In this document: positions 1 to 7,250 of the stretch, one piece after another
How the letters are laid out: each line of letters opens with the position of its first letter
Position numbering within the stretch: the first letter of the stretch is position 1
Assembly (NCBI GenBank): GCA_965220045.1
Contig: OZ244803.1
Coordinates: 186,001-250,000 of the forward strand
Origin: VXOZ01 sp965220045
GTDB taxonomy: Bacteria > Chloroflexota > UBA11872 > VXOZ01
Length of the DNA: 64,000 nucleotides
Direction of reading: 5' to 3'
Notes under the pieces: model-generated
Databases searched by the model: none
What the model was told of the DNA's origin: nothing
Seen by the model: the letters and a program-made list of their open reading frames with translations, nothing else
Translations under genes and position numbers: made by a program

Positions 1-81
1 GGCATCGTCAGGACGGCAGCCCAGAGCCTCGAAGAAGGCATAGCCAATGCGGCGCAAGGCGTCAGCGGTGACGGTAGGCAC
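1..81 (-). CDS. Ldh2-type malate/L-lactate dehydrogenase, N-terminal fragment (cut by window edge)
   Basis: Only the first 27 codons lie in the window; the gene continues past base 1. It starts with GTG (bases 81-79), and an AGGAG-like ribosome site lies in the 18-bp gap before it. The visible peptide begins MPTVTADALRRIG and then carries ALGCRPDDA, nearly the same as the N-terminus of the complete gene at 100-1161. It is therefore a second, tandem copy of an Ldh2-family NAD(P)-dependent 2-hydroxyacid dehydrogenase. The two genes are 18 bp apart on the same strand and are probably co-transcribed. How far the similarity extends cannot be seen here. Confidence 0.8.
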   Translation of the reverse strand, partial: MPTVTADALRRIGYAFFEALGCRPDDA

Positions 82-99
82 AGGCGGCTCCTCTTGGCA

Positions 100-1161
100 T
101 CAGGCGAGTTTCCAGGAGGTTGGGTCGAGGCCGATGTCACGCGCCGCGTTGCACACCTTCTCCCAGGTAGTGTCGTCAATGGTAATGCCCTTCCGATTGC
201 GCTCACGCTCGGTACGCAATTCCGGCTCGCCGGGTATGAGTATCTCCGAGACGCCCGGCGCGGTGCGGCTCGACTTGACGTGGCCGACCAGGGATTCCAC
301 CTCGTCGTAGAAGAATTCCATGTCCGTAAAGTGCTCGATGTTGTAGGCGGTAAGCAGGAAGGCATTGGCGGGAGCGCGCGGGTCGCCGGACGCCATGCCC
401 TGACCGCTCAGGCCCCCGGCGCAGAGTTCCACCATCATAGACAGCGCGTAGCCCTTGTGGCCCAGTGGACCGCCCAGCGGCAGGATGGCCCCGCGCGGTT
501 CGGCAAAGTAGTCGTGCGGATCCGTGCTGGGCTTGCCGTCCGCATCAAGGATCCAACCCTCCGGCAGCGGCGTGCCGAGATTGGTTGCCACGCGAATCTT
601 GCCGTCGGCAACGGTGCTCGTCGTCATGTCCACCATGATGGGCGGGTCATCGCGGCGGGGCGCGGCGAAAGCCAGTGGATTGGTCGCCAAGCGGCCGTCA
701 ATACCGCCAAAGGGCGCAACCTGGATGCCCAAGCGGCCGTAGTTGACGTAAGCCGTGCCAACCAGTCCGGCCCGGGCGATCATGGCGGGGTATTCGCCCG
801 CCCGGCCGATATGGCTGGCTCTGCGCAAGGCGACACTCGCCAGCCCGTGCTGCCGTGCTTTTTCAATCGCCATCGTCGCGGCCAGAGTCGCGCCCACTTG
901 CCCAAAGCCGTCGTTGGCGTCGACCACCGCCGTGCACGGGCTTTCGCTCACGATTTCAGGCGCATTGCCGGGATGGACGCGCCCTTCACTCACGGCGCCC
1001 GCATACTCATACATGCGCAGCGTGCCGTGGGAATCATGGCCGTAGAGGCTCGATTGCACCAAGTGGTCGGCGACGATTTGGGCGTCGTCGGGACGGCAAC
1101 CCAGGGCAATAAAAAATTCGCGGCCGATGCGGCGCAGGGCGTCAGCGGTGACGGTAGGCAC
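100..1161 (-). CDS. Ldh2 family malate/L-lactate/ureidoglycolate-type dehydrogenase
   Basis: The 353-residue product has the features of the Ldh2/MDG family, cytosolic NAD(P)-dependent oxidoreductases of 2-hydroxyacids that do not use a Rossmann fold. Visible signatures are the early H-x-S-H segment (GHDSHGTLRM, about residue 39-48), the ASHIGRAGEYP stretch near 115, the LATNPLAFAAP segment near 162, and GPLGHKGYALSMMVE near 232. Length is normal for the family. The start is GTG at 1161-1159. Family members include malate, L-lactate, ureidoglycolate and imino-acid dehydrogenases, so the substrate is not assigned. A near-identical N-terminus follows 18 bp downstream, so this is a tandem duplicate pair. 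Confidence 0.85.
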   Translation of the reverse strand: MPTVTADALRRIGREFFIALGCRPDDAQIVADHLVQSSLYGHDSHGTLRMYEYAGAVSEGRVHPGNAPEIVSESPCTAVVDANDGFGQVGATLAATMAIEKARQHGLASVALRRASHIGRAGEYPAMIARAGLVGTAYVNYGRLGIQVAPFGGIDGRLATNPLAFAAPRRDDPPIMVDMTTSTVADGKIRVATNLGTPLPEGWILDADGKPSTDPHDYFAEPRGAILPLGGPLGHKGYALSMMVELCAGGLSGQGMASGDPRAPANAFLLTAYNIEHFTDMEFFYDEVESLVGHVKSSRTAPGVSEILIPGEPELRTERERNRKGITIDDTTWEKVCNAARDIGLDPTSWKLA

Positions 1162-1318
1162 AAACGGTTCCTTTCGGCGTCACGCGGTATTGAAGGCACG
1201 TGAGAATCTACTTGACCTTAGGCAGCGGGAAGTCGAGAGTGACATAATCCGTCATTTGCATGTTGAAAGGGATGGGAAGTTGGGCGAGTGTGAGAGTGTA
1301 ACGCGAAAGGAGCGTCAT

Positions 1319-1401
1319 CCGTCACTCCCGCGAAAGCGGGAATCCATCTTCTCCTGGGAATGTGCCACTGACCTCAGCGGAGGACAAGCCCCCGCGCTAT
1401 A
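1319..1401. repeat. two dispersed palindromic repeats
   Basis: Bases 1323-1350 carry the palindrome with CCCGC-GAAA-GCGGG at its core, and 1378-1400 carry the inverse of the element reading CGCGGGGGCTTGTCCCCCG. Both families recur many times across the window, always between genes. No coding signal is seen. Confidence 0.75.
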
Positions 1402-1413
1402 GACTGCATAAGA

Positions 1414-1710
1414 CTACCTGGTCGCGGGATAGCCGGCCACCTTCTCAACCAACGCATCCACGACGGCTTCTTCCATAATCAACTGCGGCCCATAGGGAAA
1501 ATCAGGGTGCTTTGCGATGCGGCCGCGGCGCTCGAGCGCGCACTCCCAGCCGTCGTCGTTATGCTCCGCGCGGGTTATCTGCAAAACGTACCCATTGGCA
1601 AACGGCACCGTGTAGCGTTCATTGATGCGCAAACACCAGTCATTGGGTAGTTCTTTGCGAAAGGCGCGCCACGACAGCTCCGGTTGCCAGACTTTCTGTT
1701 GCACTGCCAT
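1414..1710 (-). CDS. conserved-looking hypothetical protein, 98 aa
   Basis: I do not recognise this family. The start is well supported: ATG at 1710-1708 has an AAGGAG ribosome site about 9 bases upstream. The product is soluble, has no signal peptide or membrane segment, and is rich in tryptophan and charged residues (WQPELSWRAFRKELP near the N-terminus, then ERYTVPFANGYVLQITRAEH). The mixed beta-strand pattern and the DDGWECALERRGRIAKHP segment suggest a small compact fold. It stands alone, with repeats on both sides. No function is proposed. Confidence 0.6.
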   Translation of the reverse strand: MAVQQKVWQPELSWRAFRKELPNDWCLRINERYTVPFANGYVLQITRAEHNDDGWECALERRGRIAKHPDFPYGPQLIMEEAVVDALVEKVAGYPATR

Positions 1711-1774
1711 CGGTTGTGCTCCTTCAAATTCGTGCTCAAATCACATGATACTGTGAGTCTCTTTGCACGTACAG

Positions 1775-2130
1775 CTTTAGCCGGGCGCAGGTTGCAAACC
1801 TGCGCTACTGGGGGATGGCGGCACATTGCCGGGTGCAGCGCCGAGCCTGCCCCGTACTCGATACAGCGTGTTGACCGGAACGGGGTTGCAGACCTACGCT
1901 ACGGGGGATGACGCCCATTGCTGGGTGCAGCGCAGAGCCTGCCCCGTACTCGAAACAGCGTATCGACCGAAACGGGATTGCAAACCTGCGGTACGGGGCA
2001 TGGCGCCCATTGCGGAGCGCAGGTTGCAAACCTACGCTACCAGGCATGACGGCCTACTGCCGTGCGCAGGTTGCAAACCTGCGCTACCAGAGCTTGACGG
2101 CCTATTGCGGCGCGCAAGTTGCAAGCTCAT
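1775..2130. repeat. intergenic array of degenerate direct repeats
   Basis: Two units of about 92 bp (roughly 1825-1915 and 1917-2007) are clearly related. Each carries a GCAGCGC core, GAGCCTGCCCCGTACTCGA, and a copy of the TTGCAAACCTGCGCTAC-type palindrome. They are followed by two and a half shorter units of about 46 bp (2008-2120) built around GCGCAGGTTGCAAACCT. Short open frames crossing this block translate the repeats and show no protein-family signal. The remaining bases up to 2243 hold only the leader of the next gene. Confidence 0.7.
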
Positions 2131-2243
2131 GCCGCCGGCGCAGGGGCGCTCTTTGCCCCTGTGCGCTGTGCGGGATAGAATAAGGCTAAGCGGCGGGATG
2201 CCGCCCGCGCCCGCGCACAAGCAACCTCCAAAAAAGAGCGAAT

Positions 2244-3500
2244 ATGTTTGACATCGGCCTGCCGGAACTTATGATCATCCTGGTGCTGGGCCTGGTCCTG
2301 CTGGGGCCGGACCGCCTGCCTGGGGTGATTCGTCAGATAACCGGCTTTATACGCATGCTGCGTTCGAGCTATGGCGACGCACTGGCAGTCTTCAAGGATC
2401 AACTCGGCGACGTGCAGGAAGACATCGACGCCATTCGCGGTGAGATTTCTTCCATTCAAGGCGAAGTTCGCTCTACCGCGGAGGACGTGGAAAAAGACGT
2501 AAAGGAAGTGGAGAGCGAGGTAAAGACCGCCGGCGCGGACATCCAGCGCGGTCTCGATGAGACAGCGAAGGAAGCCGGTGCAACACGCCCTGATCAGATG
2601 GGCGCGGAGGCCAACGCGCCGGCAGCGGTTGCCGCTGCGCAGACGCCCGCGCGGCCGGCGACGAGCGAACGTGGCGCAGCCTGGACGCCCCAGGGGGCGC
2701 AGTCCGGAGGCGGTTCACCGTTGCAGCAGGATCTCTTTGCCGGACTTATGCGCAGCCTGCAGACGCGGCTCGGCGAGGGCTGGCTCGAGGAGCAGGCGGA
2801 CATTTACCGCGATCTCGGCGCCCGCGCTGCCGAGAGGAACGCTGAAGACAGCCAGGACATTGCGGCTCTCGTGCGATCATGGGCGGACATGCACCGTAAT
2901 GCGCTGCCCGACGGCAGTTTGCAGATCATCGAGACCGGGAGAGACTACCGCGTCCGCATGCGGCAGTGCCCGTTTAGCTTTGCCGAAACCGACGACGTCG
3001 CGCTCTGCCAATCGTGCGGCGCTTATGACCTGGCCTTCCTCGCGGAACGCGCCGCCGACGTGAAATGGGACTCCCATCTCACGGCAGGCGATCCGTGGTG
3101 CGAGTTAGTGTTCGCCAAGCCGCCGCCACCGCCAAAGCCGGAGCCTGTTGCAGACGAACCTGCCGTTCAAGAAGACGGGGATGGCGCCGGCGCTGCCGCG
3201 GAGGCGGCGCAAGCTTCAGGACAGCAGGAACCGGCAGCAAACACAGGTGAAGCTGCTAAGGAAGTCTCTGAATTTGCTTCCCTCGCTGAGGCTTACAGCG
3301 CCCCGGGCAACAAGCCGGATGCGCCGGACGCCGCCGCTACAAAACAGTCTGGTGCGGAGGCGAAGAGCGTAGGCGGAGAAAAGAGTGCAATAGAGGCAGA
3401 TTCGGGCACATCTGCGGCGGAGCCGGCTACCGTCGAGGCGTCGGCGGAGAGCGACGCGGCCGAGAAGGCCGGTTCCGGCAAGAAGGAGCCTACCGCATGA
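2244..3500 (+). CDS. TatA/TatB-like membrane protein fused to an ATC-hydrolase-like cysteine domain
   Basis: The first 60 or so residues are a TatA/TatB-type module: MFDIGLPELMIILVLGLVLL, then GPDRLPGVIRQITGFIRML, i.e. one N-terminal membrane helix, a GP hinge and an amphipathic helix. A charged coiled-coil region (about 55-105) and an Ala/Pro linker follow. Residues of about 165-290 form a folded domain with CPFSFA, LCQSCG and GDPWCELVF. This resembles the cysteine pattern of the L-2-amino-thiazoline-4-carboxylate hydrolase-like family; that assignment is by eye. The last 125 residues are low-complexity Ala/Glu/Ser. TatB proteins are usually 90-180 residues, so 418 is far too long for a simple Tat subunit. 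No tatC is nearby. The stop overlaps the next gene by 4 bp, implying coupled translation. Confidence 0.75.
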   Translation: MFDIGLPELMIILVLGLVLLGPDRLPGVIRQITGFIRMLRSSYGDALAVFKDQLGDVQEDIDAIRGEISSIQGEVRSTAEDVEKDVKEVESEVKTAGADIQRGLDETAKEAGATRPDQMGAEANAPAAVAAAQTPARPATSERGAAWTPQGAQSGGGSPLQQDLFAGLMRSLQTRLGEGWLEEQADIYRDLGARAAERNAEDSQDIAALVRSWADMHRNALPDGSLQIIETGRDYRVRMRQCPFSFAETDDVALCQSCGAYDLAFLAERAADVKWDSHLTAGDPWCELVFAKPPPPPKPEPVADEPAVQEDGDGAGAAAEAAQASGQQEPAANTGEAAKEVSEFASLAEAYSAPGNKPDAPDAAATKQSGAEAKSVGGEKSAIEADSGTSAAEPATVEASAESDAAEKAGSGKKEPTA

Positions 3501-4093
3501 AGGTGGAGACCTTCGTGCGAGGGCCGCTCCTCAATAACGTCTATCTGCTGTGGGACGAGCAGAGCAAAGACGCGGCCATCATCGATCCCGGCATGATGAG
3601 CGAAGACGTGCTGCAGACCATCCAGGACAATCAGCTCACGCTGCGCTACATCCTCAATACGCACCGCCACTTCGATCACGTCGATTGCGTTGATTTCTTC
3701 CGCGAGCATACCGGCGCGCCTGCCATGCTGCACCAGGACGATGCGGCAATGCTCAAAGACCAGTTAGGGATTGAGCCGGACGTGCTCCTGCAGGGTGGCG
3801 AGGAACTGGCGTTGGGCAGTCTCACTATCCGCACGTTCCACACGCCCGGCCATACCGCGGGCGGCATGTGTTTCCTGGTGGAAGATCACCTCTTTGCCGG
3901 TGATACGCTCTTTGCCGGTTCGGTGGGCAGGAGCGACTTCGAGGATAGCGACGGCGAACTGCTGCTGGAAGTTATCGTAGAGAAGATCCTACCGCTGCCC
4001 GACGCGACCCGTATTCTCACCGGTCACGGCGATGAGACCACGGTCGGCGCAGAACGCACCGGAAATCCATTCCTGCAGGGGCTTGTGGGGTAG
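3497..4093 (+). CDS. metallo-beta-lactamase fold hydrolase (glyoxalase II-like)
   Basis: The 198-residue protein carries the MBL-fold metal motif as NTHRHFDHVD (about residues 53-62), a later metal histidine in FHTPGHTAGG (about 113-122), and the aspartate in FAGDTLFAGSVGRSDF (about 132-147). A histidine near the C-terminus in TGHGDET completes the set. This fits the glyoxalase II / YcbL-like branch: cytosolic, di-metal, thioester- or phosphodiester-hydrolysing enzymes. The ATG overlaps the stop of the Tat-like gene by four bases (ATGA), so the two are almost certainly co-expressed. The true substrate is not visible. Confidence 0.85.
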   Translation: MKVETFVRGPLLNNVYLLWDEQSKDAAIIDPGMMSEDVLQTIQDNQLTLRYILNTHRHFDHVDCVDFFREHTGAPAMLHQDDAAMLKDQLGIEPDVLLQGGEELALGSLTIRTFHTPGHTAGGMCFLVEDHLFAGDTLFAGSVGRSDFEDSDGELLLEVIVEKILPLPDATRILTGHGDETTVGAERTGNPFLQGLVG

Positions 4094-4106
4094 AAAGTAC
4101 CTGAAA

Positions 4107-4147
4107 GCATGAACACGCGTTGGTACTATACGGGAGCGTGTTCATGC
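4107..4147. terminator. 12-bp perfect inverted repeat between convergent genes
   Basis: Bases 4107-4118 (GCATGAACACGC) pair perfectly with 4136-4147, with a 17-base loop between. The hairpin sits between the ends of two convergent genes, where a bidirectional terminator is expected. There is no T-run on either side, so the terminator role is an inference. Confidence 0.5.
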
Positions 4148-4166
4148 CATCACACTAAACTAGAAG

Positions 4167-4574
4167 CTACTGCCTTCTCAGCGTGATTACAGCAGCAATT
4201 CGCCCATACATCCAGAAGGCTAGAGGTAGTCCAATCACGGAAAACACGCACAGGTAGCCAACAGCCATCCAAATTCCGCTTAGCCACCATCCCACGATAA
4301 GAAAGTAAACTGCTCTCAGAAGGAAGGGACGTTGCTTTGCTCCCTGGATCAGCACGTTGCCCTCAATTCGCCACTGGTTTTGCGCGCGGAGGGTCATGAT
4401 TGTTGGCAAGCGATTGATCAAATAGAGTCCAAGCGGCAGACCAATTACGGTCAAGTTAACTAGCCAAGCGAAAGCTGAAACCAGCAGCCCTAACCACCAT
4501 CCAACGAAAATGAAATAGAGAAACCGAATGACAATATTCGGTGATCCCTCTTGCACGACAATAGGGGTCGACAC
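4167..4574 (-). CDS. YccF-domain inner-membrane protein
   Basis: The 135-residue product contains two copies of the YccF motif. The first reads FVGWWLG...LTVIGLPLGLYLINRLP (residues about 23-56), the second IVGWWLSGIWM...FSVIGLPLAFWMYGR (about 93-127). Each holds a membrane segment, giving an integral membrane protein of the usual length. YccF proteins have no settled role. The start is GTG at 4574-4572 with a GAGGAG ribosome site 7 bases upstream. It begins 4 bases after the stop of the split gene at 4579-5268, so the two were one transcription unit. Confidence 0.85.
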   Translation of the reverse strand: MSTPIVVQEGSPNIVIRFLYFIFVGWWLGLLVSAFAWLVNLTVIGLPLGLYLINRLPTIMTLRAQNQWRIEGNVLIQGAKQRPFLLRAVYFLIVGWWLSGIWMAVGYLCVFSVIGLPLAFWMYGRIAAVITLRRQ

Positions 4575-4578
4575 TTCG

Positions 4579-5268
4579 TTACTCCTCTTCGTCTTCGTCG
4601 CTATCCTCCTCGGCTACTGTGACAGCTGGCAGCGATATCACACGCTTGTCCATTACGTAGAATTCAAGCGCAGTGATTGAGACATCTCCGGCAACGTCGA
4701 ACACTGCGATGCAGTCCTCATACCCGCCCGGACTAACCTTTCCGCATCCCAAGACTTTCTGAACCTCGAATCCGCGACCCAAGTCGTCTACGCCAATGAG
4801 CTGCTCATCACCAAACCAACTACCTTGAAACTCCCATGATTCATCAACCAAATTGGTCAAACGAAATTCCACAGCTACTAGCTTATTAGTACTCTTGCTC
4901 GGCTCAATAGTGCTTCCGAAGAACCCTCCTTCTTAAACTTTTTCTGGCTCTGTCACTTTTAAGACTTCCACAGCAAACACACCAACCCTTGAAGCGGCAT
5001 CAACTGTCAGCAAGCTGTCGGCGAGTGGGATGGTGGAATCCAAGTCAATTGTCACGGGAACCTTCATTACATAAGTCTTGCCGTCGTGCGTGAAGGTCAC
5101 TTGGGCAACACTTTGAACGGTGTCTTCGATAGTGACCGAGGAGTCATCCTCTGATAAAACTAACTCCACCAATTGAGCCGCGGTCTCACTCTGGGCAAAT
5201 ACGGCAACCGGAGTCAACAACAGTAGCACTACGACGACAGGAATCAGGCGACGAAATAGCGCATGCAT
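4579..5268 (-). pseudogene. secreted DUF4352-like protein, interrupted by an in-frame TAA
   Basis: Two open stretches on the same frame flank a single stop (TAA on the minus strand, bases 4935-4933). The first part starts at ATG 5268-5266, with a GGAGGA ribosome site 7 bases upstream, and has a clear signal peptide (LIPVVVVLLLLTPVAVFAQ). It ends in VGVFAVEVLKVTEPEKV. After the stop the frame continues without a gap as EGGFFGSTIEPSKSTNKLVA and then VEFRLTN. This is the expected course of a DUF4352-type immunoglobulin-like domain (a short strand, a glycine-rich turn, then GNKFVAVEVTVxN-like). An acidic tail EEDSDEDEEE closes it. One base change restores a protein of about 229 residues. It could be a recent nonsense mutation, an assembly error, or two genuinely separate peptides. 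The last is less likely, since the second half lacks its own ribosome site. Confidence 0.7.
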
Positions 5269-5476
5269 AGAACAGTCCTCCATTGGCCTGTTTGGATTTC
5301 TTCCTGAACTTTCCCCGCGCGTATGTTAGCAATTGGTCATGGCATATACAATTGAATAGCCCACTTCCCCACTGCAAAACCGCTCGGTTCACGTTACGCG
5401 GTACAATGTAATTGCTAACAGCTATCCAGATTAGCCAGCCACAATTCGGCACGCGAGAACGGGGAGGTCTTTCATC

Positions 5477-6289
5477 ATGAACAACGAGCGAGAGCACGAA
5501 CACGATCATGACCACGAGCACCATCAGGGGCGCTCTCTCATAGCCCGCCAGCCGTATCGCCCGCCGCCGTGCGAGGCCGATGACAATGAGGCGGAAGCGG
5601 CGGCACGCCGGCAAGATGAGGCTCACGCCTCAGCAAGTGAGCGAGGCAATGCCGACGACCACGCCCACGGCGAGCACCAGCACGGGAGTGATGCAGGTTC
5701 TCAGGCGCATGATGAGCACCAGCATGGGTCGGAAGAGCACGCCAATGACGATCACGGCCACGGCGGGCCGGCCGCCACGTCTTCTCCCGACGAGCATCGC
5801 CAGGCTGGCGCGCAGCAGTTTCCCACGATCGAGTGCGCGGTGATCACCGTCAGCGACACGCGGACGGAACTCGACGACAAGTCCGGCGCGCTCATCCAGT
5901 CCATGCTCAAAGAGGCCGGCCATGAGATTGTCGGCTACCGCTTGGTCAAGAATGACGCCCAGCAGATCACGCAAGCGCTCACCCACATGCTGGCAAGCCG
6001 GGCGCGCTTCGTGATGCTCACCGGCGGCACGGGTCCCGGCACCAAGGACATCACGGTCGAGACCGTGCAATCGCTGTTGGAGAAAGAGCTGACGGGATTC
6101 GGCGAGTTATTCCGCATTCTGAGTTACGAGGAAATCGGCGCCGCGACTATTCTCAGCCGCGCCACCGCGGGCCGCATCGGCAACAAATTCGTCGTCTGCT
6201 GCCCCGGCTCATCGGGTGCGGTGCGTCTGGCGTTGAGCGCCATCCTTATCCCAGAGTTGGCCCATATTCTCCGTGAAATGAACCGGTGA
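5477..6289 (+). CDS. moaB: MogA/MoaB-family molybdenum cofactor protein with histidine-rich N-terminal extension
   Basis: Residues from about 115 to 270 are a MogA/MoaB domain: CAVITVSDTRTELDDKSG, then the pterin/nucleotide loop MLTGGTGPGTKDITVETV, and the CCPGSSGAVRLAL segment. Such proteins adenylylate molybdopterin during molybdenum cofactor synthesis or support that step. The first 110 residues are unusual: about 18 histidines alternating with Asp, Glu and Gly (EHEHDHDHEHHQG, DDHAHGEHQHG). That looks like a metal-binding tail as seen on nickel or zinc chaperones. A GGGAGG ribosome site lies about 10 bases before the ATG. No other moa, mob or moe gene is in the window. The domain call is secure; the metal role of the tail is inferred. 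Confidence 0.85.
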   Translation: MNNEREHEHDHDHEHHQGRSLIARQPYRPPPCEADDNEAEAAARRQDEAHASASERGNADDHAHGEHQHGSDAGSQAHDEHQHGSEEHANDDHGHGGPAATSSPDEHRQAGAQQFPTIECAVITVSDTRTELDDKSGALIQSMLKEAGHEIVGYRLVKNDAQQITQALTHMLASRARFVMLTGGTGPGTKDITVETVQSLLEKELTGFGELFRILSYEEIGAATILSRATAGRIGNKFVVCCPGSSGAVRLALSAILIPELAHILREMNR

Positions 6290-6298
6290 GGTACGCCA

Positions 6299-7123
6299 AT
6301 GCGAGCACTCTTTCTCGGCACGGGAGCCGCTGAAGGCTATCCGGCGATCTTCTGCGAATGTGCGCACTGCACGACGTCCCGCGCTCGTGGCGGCCGCAAT
6401 ATCCGCCGCCGCTCGGCGCTCATGGTGAACGACGATCTCCTCATAGACATCGGCCCCGATCTGGTGGCGAGTATGCACAACGCCGGCGCCAACCTCGGCC
6501 GGGTTGCCACGCTGCTCATCACTCACGCCCACGGCGACCACTTCCACCTGTCCAATCTCTACATGCGCCGGAGCAATTTCTGCGCTACCACACCCGCGCG
6601 GATGGATGTCTTTGGCACGCCGCCCACGATAGAAGCGACGAACGCTGCGGCTGAAGCGCGCAATGTTTCAGAAGAGGAGTTCCGTCTGCGCCTCAATACC
6701 ATTCAGCCCGGCGATTCCTGGCAGACAGAACGCTACCGGATCACGGCCTTCCCGGCAGCACATGCCGAAGAATTGATACCGGTTTTCTTTGCCATCGAGG
6801 AGAACGGCCGTACGCTTCTCTACGCGTCCGACACCGGCCCATTTCCCGATGAGACGTGGCAGCAACTCCAGGACTTCACATTCGATTGCGCGATTATCGA
6901 GTCCACTATGGGCATCGGCCTGCCGGGCACGCACCACCTCTCCATGGAGCAGTGCGCTGAGCACCATCAACGGCTAAAGGACGAGGGCCTGCTGAAACCT
7001 GGGGCGCGGCAACTCGCCACGCACTTTTCCCACAACCGGACGCCGCCGTATCTGGAGTGTGTTGACTTCTTCGCGCCGCATGGCATCGAGCCCGCGTACG
7101 ACGGCTTGGTGGTCCAGATGTAG
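6299..7123 (+). CDS. PhnP-like metallo-beta-lactamase fold phosphodiesterase
   Basis: The N-terminus MRALFLGTGAAEGYPAIFC is followed by cysteines in CECAHC, as in PhnP-type hydrolases. The metal motif is THAHGDHFHLSN (about residues 80-91). A later LLYASDTGPFPDETWQQL and LATHFSHNRTPPY supply the remaining ligands. PhnP cleaves cyclic ribose phosphates; relatives act on other cyclic phosphodiesters. At 274 residues it is close to the usual length. It begins 9 bases after the moaB stop, so it probably shares that transcript. There are no other phn genes nearby, so a role in phosphonate use is not supported. Confidence 0.8.
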   Translation: MRALFLGTGAAEGYPAIFCECAHCTTSRARGGRNIRRRSALMVNDDLLIDIGPDLVASMHNAGANLGRVATLLITHAHGDHFHLSNLYMRRSNFCATTPARMDVFGTPPTIEATNAAAEARNVSEEEFRLRLNTIQPGDSWQTERYRITAFPAAHAEELIPVFFAIEENGRTLLYASDTGPFPDETWQQLQDFTFDCAIIESTMGIGLPGTHHLSMEQCAEHHQRLKDEGLLKPGARQLATHFSHNRTPPYLECVDFFAPHGIEPAYDGLVVQM

Positions 7124-7250
7124 CCCGCCCCAAGCAACTCTAAGGACTGTGTACGCCCGCGGAGAAACGCAGTGATCGAACGACAGTCTTGGCAAATGCA
7201 GGTGAGTTTGCGGGAATGGAAGACCTGATTTCTCGGTTAGGCGAAGAAAG

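Noticed and set aside
94..1203. 369-codon frame on the + strand opposite the Ldh2 gene
   Set aside because: It is a GC-skew shadow of the true minus-strand gene; it has no family motifs, while the minus strand shows clear Ldh2 motifs.
1826..2251. 141-codon frame crossing the repeat array at 1.8-2.2 kb
   Set aside because: It translates the repeat units; the apparent peptide repeats come from the DNA repeats.
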